Positions 63,768 to 64,000 of a stretch of 64,000 nucleotides of DNA are shown here, in pieces. This stretch comes from Leptidea sinapis (taxonomy: Eukaryota > Arthropoda > Insecta > Lepidoptera > Pieridae). Position 1 is the first letter of the stretch. Each line of letters begins with the position of its first letter. The DNA is taken from NCBI RefSeq assembly GCF_905404315.1, contig NC_066294.1, positions 12,177,501 through 12,241,500 on the forward strand, written 5' to 3'. The translations under genes and the position numbers were made by a program. Under the pieces are notes generated by a model. It was not told the DNA's origin. It ran no database searches and saw nothing but the letters and a program-made list of their open reading frames with translations.

Positions 63768-64000
63768 GAGGTTCTCGAGGGTGCAGAAAACAATTTTGGG
63801 ATCATTTTTAAATCTGAGATGGCCGCCGCTCAAAATTATGATAACGACATTATGGGTATCGTATCAGTGGTTCTCCAGGGTGCAGAGAACGATTTTGTGA
63901 TCATTTTTCAAATCCAAGATGGCCGACGCTCAAAAGTATGATAACTAGATTATGACTATCGTATCCGAGGTTCTCGAGGGTGCAGAGAACGATTCTGTGA
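63768..64000 (+). repeat. Partial HOR unit cut by the window end
   Basis: m1 and an m2-type monomer with GTGGTTCTCCAGG and GGCCGACGCTC are followed by the start of a third (GATTATGACTATCG). The order matches 279-511 and 45,565-45,797, so the next unit would be A-type. Confidence 0.85.

Larger units (their letters stand above)
60905..63930 (+). repeat. 1,320-bp tandem repeat, about 2.3 copies
   Basis: Positions repeat at 1,320 bp (61,605/62,925, 61,992/63,312, 62,433/63,753). The repeat extends from the 97-bp monomer near 60,905 to about 63,930, where GATAACTAGATTATGAC replaces GATAACTACATTATGGG. Confidence 0.87.
1..64000 (+). repeat. Satellite DNA array, about 100-bp monomer, about 640 head-to-tail copies
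   Basis: The motif GAGGTTCTCGAGG or a close variant recurs about every 100 bases from the first line to the last (for example 1174, 1274, 1374 and 1474), always on the plus strand. Most monomers are 99 or 100 bp; rarer ones are 97, 98 or 125 bp. A canonical monomer counted by hand is 43% G+C and holds six CpGs. Three tail classes (A, B, C) follow a conserved head and middle. No stretch departs from this pattern, so no unique DNA, mobile element insertion or gene is present. Open frames up to 116 codons exist on both strands but are by-products of the repeat. Centromeric or heterochromatic location is inference from general knowledge of satellites. Confidence 0.97.

Noticed and set aside
1..64000. 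CRISPR array
   Set aside because: Repeats are about 100 bp and contiguous, variants are point changes, and there are no short identical repeats with unique spacers.
1..64000. CENP-B box
   Set aside because: I searched for the TTCG-NNNN-A-NN-CGGG core on both strands in the monomer classes and saw no match. The satellite could still be centromeric without it.
1..64000. RNA polymerase III B box (GGTTC element, possible tRNA or SINE origin)
   Set aside because: GGTTCTCGAGG resembles the start of the GGTTCGANNCC box but fails at the essential GA and CC positions, and no A box or tRNA-like fold was seen.
1..64000. Heat shock element (TTCNNGAA) in TTCTCGAG
   Set aside because: The second half is GAG and not GAA in nearly all monomers, and there is no third unit at the right spacing.
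1..64000. DnaA box or bacterial origin in TTATGATCACA
   Set aside because: The spacing does not match TTATNCACA, and everything else points to a eukaryotic satellite.
1..64000. Ribosomal DNA spacer or telomeric repeat
   Set aside because: No rRNA gene segment, no TTAGGG-like tract and no promoter-like unique sequence were seen.

Overview
The whole window is one head-to-tail satellite DNA array. No protein-coding gene, RNA gene, transposon, CRISPR array or unique sequence could be supported. The basic monomer is about 100 bp, and roughly 640 monomers fill the 64 kb, all in the same orientation. A canonical monomer has a conserved head (GAGGTTCTCGAGGGTG, then GAGAACGATTTTGTG), a conserved middle (TGATCATTTTT, then AAATCCAAGATGGCCGCCG) and a variable tail of three classes: A (ATAACTACATTATGGG), B (TTTCAGCAATATGGATATCG) and C (GATCAYAAAAATATGGG). 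Such an array indicates a eukaryotic nuclear genome, most likely a centromeric, pericentromeric or other heterochromatic block. I do not recognise the satellite and cannot name the species.

Monomers are organised into higher-order repeats (HORs). I tiled the window using one diagnostic monomer, m1, entered through ATATCGCGTCC, as an anchor. The anchors divide the window into units of 399 to 4,608 bp that differ by whole monomers. The dominant unit is a 21-mer of 2,118 bp (B-type) containing one 125-bp monomer with a 25-bp internal duplication. A second family (A-type) has a 30-mer of 2,992 bp without the 125-bp monomer. Approximate layout: 1-1,650 A-type; 1,650-5,557 a hybrid 20-mer (1,992 bp) twice; 5,558-6,480 B; 6,480-13,164 A; 13,165-15,858 B; 15,858-20,272 A; 20,273-35,121 B; 35,122-39,806 A; 39,807-45,564 mainly B; 45,565-47,150 A; 47,150-54,180 B; 54,180-56,590 A; 56,590-64,000 mainly B.

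Larger duplications are layered over the HORs: a 7.1-kb segment repeated at offset 7,175 (20.8-27.9 and 28.0-35.1 kb); a 7-kb segment repeated 26.6-27.1 kb away (8.9-15.9 and 36.0-42.5 kb); a 5.3-kb segment repeated at offset 9,437/9,538 (45.9-51.2 and 55.3-60.7 kb); and local tandem duplications at offsets 997, 1,320, 1,595, 1,992, 2,812 and 2,992. Shared private variants support common ancestry of these copies. At least one same-length patch inside a duplicate looks like gene conversion.

The features with possible function are a GCCATCTT motif (YY1/Pho-like core) in many monomers, a 6-bp dyad (GTTCTC-N9-GAGAAC) in the conserved head, and high CpG content. All positions, periods and counts were obtained by reading and subtracting coordinates by hand. 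Breakpoints are approximate to a few tens of bases because flanking monomers are similar.
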